A stretch of 25,870 nucleotides of DNA. It comes from Flavobacteriales bacterium UBA5871 (GTDB taxonomy: Bacteria > Bacteroidota > Bacteroidia > Flavobacteriales_D > Crocinitomicaceae). The position numbers and the translations under genes were made by a program. The notes under the pieces were generated by a model. It had not been told where the DNA came from. It did no database searches and saw nothing but the letters and a program-made list of their open reading frames with translations. The stretch is from positions 25,450 through 51,319 of the forward strand of contig DJFN01000199.1 of the NCBI GenBank assembly GCA_002432085.1, written 5' to 3'. Shown piece by piece: positions 24,503 through 25,870 of this stretch. Positions within the stretch are counted from its first letter, which is position 1. Every line of letters starts with the position of its first letter.

Positions 24503-25147
24503 ATGAAAAACATGCTTTTTGTCTGCCTGCTGGCAATCCCTTCCGCGTTTTATGCACAGAAAACCGTGCAGTTTGCCGATCCGCTGCCAACCGGTCAGGC
24601 GTTTATCAAACAGGTCGACAAAAACTATTTCGGCTCCTACAAAAGCGCCACATCGGGAACCATTTATGAGTTCGATGAAAACGGCGTGGCGATCGTTTCG
24701 CTCATCGTTGCCTACATCACCCGGGAGCAGCTGCGTGAATCCTCCACGATCGAAGTACGCAACGGCTACTTATTCGGCGTTGTGGCCGGCGATTCCGTTC
24801 CCTGCGTACTGGAAGGCGAGCGCTATTACTACGGCATCCGCAACAAGCAGGTCATTATCGGCGAAGGCAGCCTGAATCAGCTCACCCGTCTCGATGCGAA
24901 AACTTACGTATTGAATTTCCTCGAAGGCAGCTATTTCGAGCCGAGCCTGCTCACGTTCACCGCCAACGGACTGGAAATCATCCACGGCAACACGGAGGCA
25001 CTTCCCGAATACGACAGGATTCTCACTATCAACACCATAACACGCTACAACTCACCCGTGAATATCCTAGCGCCAACCGCAGAACAATGGCCACACTTGC
25101 GAAAGCTCCTTTTCGAAGGCGAGCGCCTGTTCTATGTGAAAGAGTGA
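24503..25147 (+). CDS. Secreted protein of unknown function
   Basis: I do not recognise this 214-residue protein. It begins with a Sec signal peptide (MKNMLFVCLLAIPSAFYAQ), so the mature part should be periplasmic or exported. The rest is beta-rich, with short strand-like stretches (GTIYEFDENGVAIVSLIV, YYYGIRNKQVIIGEG, TYVLNFLEGSYFEPSL) and no cysteine-based, enzymatic or anchoring motif that I can name. No C-terminal type IX secretion domain is seen. G+C-rich codon use resembles the OmpA gene upstream, so it looks native. Its TGA stop is the first three bases of the 7-base repeat array that follows. It has its own probable promoter and no evident operon partner. Confidence 0.8.
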   Translation: MKNMLFVCLLAIPSAFYAQKTVQFADPLPTGQAFIKQVDKNYFGSYKSATSGTIYEFDENGVAIVSLIVAYITREQLRESSTIEVRNGYLFGVVAGDSVPCVLEGERYYYGIRNKQVIIGEGSLNQLTRLDAKTYVLNFLEGSYFEPSLLTFTANGLEIIHGNTEALPEYDRILTINTITRYNSPVNILAPTAEQWPHLRKLLFEGERLFYVKE

Positions 25148-25266
25148 GCAGTAAACAGGGAGCAGTGAGCAGTTTTGCTTCTGGCTGGATTCACCATTAA
25201 CTCCAAACTTCTGCTCACTGTTCACCGATAACTGTTCGCCGTTTACTATTCGCTGTTCACTGCAAA
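25145..25266. repeat. Inverted array of 7-base units (consensus TGAACAG / CTGTTCA)
   Basis: The left arm is four 7-base units, TGAGCAG, TAAACAG, GGAGCAG, TGAGCAG (25145-25172), starting exactly at the stop codon of the preceding gene. The right arm is eight units in the opposite sense, CTGCTCA, CTGTTCA, CCGATAA, CTGTTCG, CCGTTTA, CTATTCG, CTGTTCA, CTGCAAA (25211-25266). AGTGAGCAG (25164-25172) and CTGCTCACT (25211-25219) can form a perfect 9-bp stem with a 38-base loop. The array separates the secreted-protein gene from the tatA promoter. It is not a CRISPR: there are no spacers and the units are too short. Confidence 0.75.
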
Positions 25267-25300
25267 TCGTTAAATACCGCTGTACGTATAGATTATTCCG

Positions 25301-25308
25301 TAACTTTG
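25301..25308 (+). promoter_or_regulatory. Candidate -7 promoter element of tatA
   Basis: TAACTTTG matches the Bacteroidetes consensus TAnnTTTG and lies 14 bases before the tatA ATG, implying a very short leader. No clear -33 element was found. It follows directly on the 7-base repeat array. Confidence 0.45.
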
Positions 25309-25322
25309 TAAAAAATTTAATT

Positions 25323-25499
25323 ATGGGAAAGTTTGGTGCTTTTGAGATCATTTTGATTTTGGCCGTTGTCGTACTGTTGTTCGGAGGAAAGAAAATTCCT
25401 GAGCTGATGAAAGGTTTGGGTAAAGGAATCAAAGAATTCAAAGACGCGAGCAAAGGAGAAGAGAACACGGCTTCTTCCACTGCAGAAGAGAAAAAATAA
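25323..25499 (+). CDS. tatA: Sec-independent protein translocase subunit TatA/E
   Basis: TatA forms the membrane pore-like assembly that exports folded proteins with twin-arginine signals. The 58-residue protein reads [19 protein letters not shown] at the N-terminus, a single membrane helix. [17 protein letters not shown] follows as the amphipathic helix with the family FG hinge, then an acidic/lysine tail typical of TatA. The size is normal for a Bacteroidetes TatA. It lies 15 bp before gatA and probably forms a transcription unit with it. No tatC is in the window, and in Bacteroidetes it is often located elsewhere. Confidence 0.94.
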   Translation: MGKFGAFEIILILAVVVLLFGGKKIPELMKGLGKGIKEFKDASKGEENTASSTAEEKK

Positions 25500-25514
25500 G
25501 TCTAAATTTTTCGG

Positions 25515-25870
25515 ATGTACCGTACATTTTCGGAGGTTAAAGAAGCACTCTCCGCAGGGAGAACTGTAGTTGACATCGTCAATCATTACCTGTCACAGAT
25601 CGAAGCGCACAAAGACCTGAACGCATTTTTGGAGGTTTTTGAAGCAAGCGCGCTCGAGCAGGCTCAGGCCGTCGATGCGAAGATCAAAGCGGGAAATGCC
25701 GGCCGACTTGCCGGGGTGGTCATCGGACTGAAAGACAACATCTGTTATGAGGGACACCGCGTGTCGGTTTCCTCGAAAATCCTTGAAAATTTCGAATCGC
25801 TTTATTCTGCCACGGCCGTTCAGCGGCTGCTGGCGGAAGATGCGGTGATCATCGGTCGCCTGAACTGTGA
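25515..25870 (+). CDS. gatA: Asp-tRNA(Asn)/Glu-tRNA(Gln) amidotransferase subunit A, 3'-truncated
   Basis: GatA is the glutaminase subunit of GatCAB, which converts Glu-tRNA(Gln) and/or Asp-tRNA(Asn) to the amidated forms. Only the first 118 codons are in the window. The start MYRTFSEVKEALSAGRTVV is typical, and the amidase signature region begins at RLAGVVIGLKDNI (64-76), with Lys73 as the catalytic-triad lysine, followed by VSVSSKILENFES and VIIGRLNCD. The two serines of the Ser-cisSer-Lys triad lie beyond the window end. The ATG is 15 bp after the tatA stop. Confidence 0.93.
   Translation, partial: MYRTFSEVKEALSAGRTVVDIVNHYLSQIEAHKDLNAFLEVFEASALEQAQAVDAKIKAGNAGRLAGVVIGLKDNICYEGHRVSVSSKILENFESLYSATAVQRLLAEDAVIIGRLNC

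Noticed and set aside
25145..25266. CRISPR array
   Set aside because: Units are only seven bases, contiguous and inverted, with no spacers and no cas genes nearby.
25067..25480. Open frame of 137 codons on - across the repeat array and tatA
   Set aside because: The translated VNSEQ-like repeats come from the degenerate 7-base array, and the rest is antisense to tatA, which has clear family features.

Overview
The window looks like a chromosomal piece of a member of the Bacteroidota, probably the Flavobacteriales. The evidence is indirect: an OmpA protein with thrombospondin-type-3 calcium repeats, a short lipoprotein OPX export protein paired with a Wzz/tyrosine-kinase fusion, poor Shine-Dalgarno sequences, and several TAnnTTTG hexamer-like elements upstream of genes, which match the Bacteroidetes -7 promoter motif. 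No rRNA, tRNA, CRISPR array, transposase or phage gene was seen.

Layout. (1) 1-1063: 3' part of an acyl-CoA carboxylase beta subunit on +. (2) 1119-2843: recJ on -, converging on the first gene across a small inverted array of 7-base repeats. (3) 2927-22584, all on -: one long exopolysaccharide/capsule (EPS) operon of 16 genes, transcribed from about 22.76 kb down to 2.93 kb, mostly with 1-11 bp overlaps or very short gaps. (4) 22585-22929: a 345-base divergent regulatory region containing a predicted -7 element and a strong hairpin that would sit at the 5' end of the EPS transcript. (5) 22975-25147 on +: an OmpA-family protein with a clear terminator, and an unrecognised secreted protein followed by a second inverted array of 7-base repeats. 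(6) 25323-25870 on +: tatA and the 5' part of gatA.

How the EPS genes fit together. In transcription order: UDP-HexNAc 4-epimerase, MurA-family enolpyruvyl transferase, Wzx flippase, MurB-family reductase, GT4 transferase, Wzy polymerase, CapA-like protein, ATP-grasp ligase, second GT4 transferase, a fused MDR/Gfo-Idh oxidoreductase, an alpha/alpha-toroid-like protein, WecG/TagA transferase, WecB 2-epimerase, WecA-like initiating transferase, Wza-like lipoprotein, Wzc-like co-polymerase/kinase. This is a Wzx/Wzy-type pathway. WecA would load GlcNAc-1-P on undecaprenyl phosphate, WecB/WecG would add ManNAc, and two GT4 enzymes would extend the unit, so about four sugars per repeat is a reasonable inference.

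The most interesting point is the presence, inside a secreted-polysaccharide operon, of paralogues of the two enzymes that make the lactyl ether of muramic acid (MurA and MurB families, with catalytic residues intact) together with an ATP-grasp carboxylate-amine ligase and a CapA protein. I infer that the polymer may carry a lactyl-ether sugar whose carboxylate is amidated with an amino acid, a peptidoglycan-like decoration on an EPS. This is a hypothesis, not shown by sequence alone. The second notable signal is a pair of intergenic inverted arrays built from 7-base units, whose sequence supplies or abuts the stop codons of the neighbouring genes.
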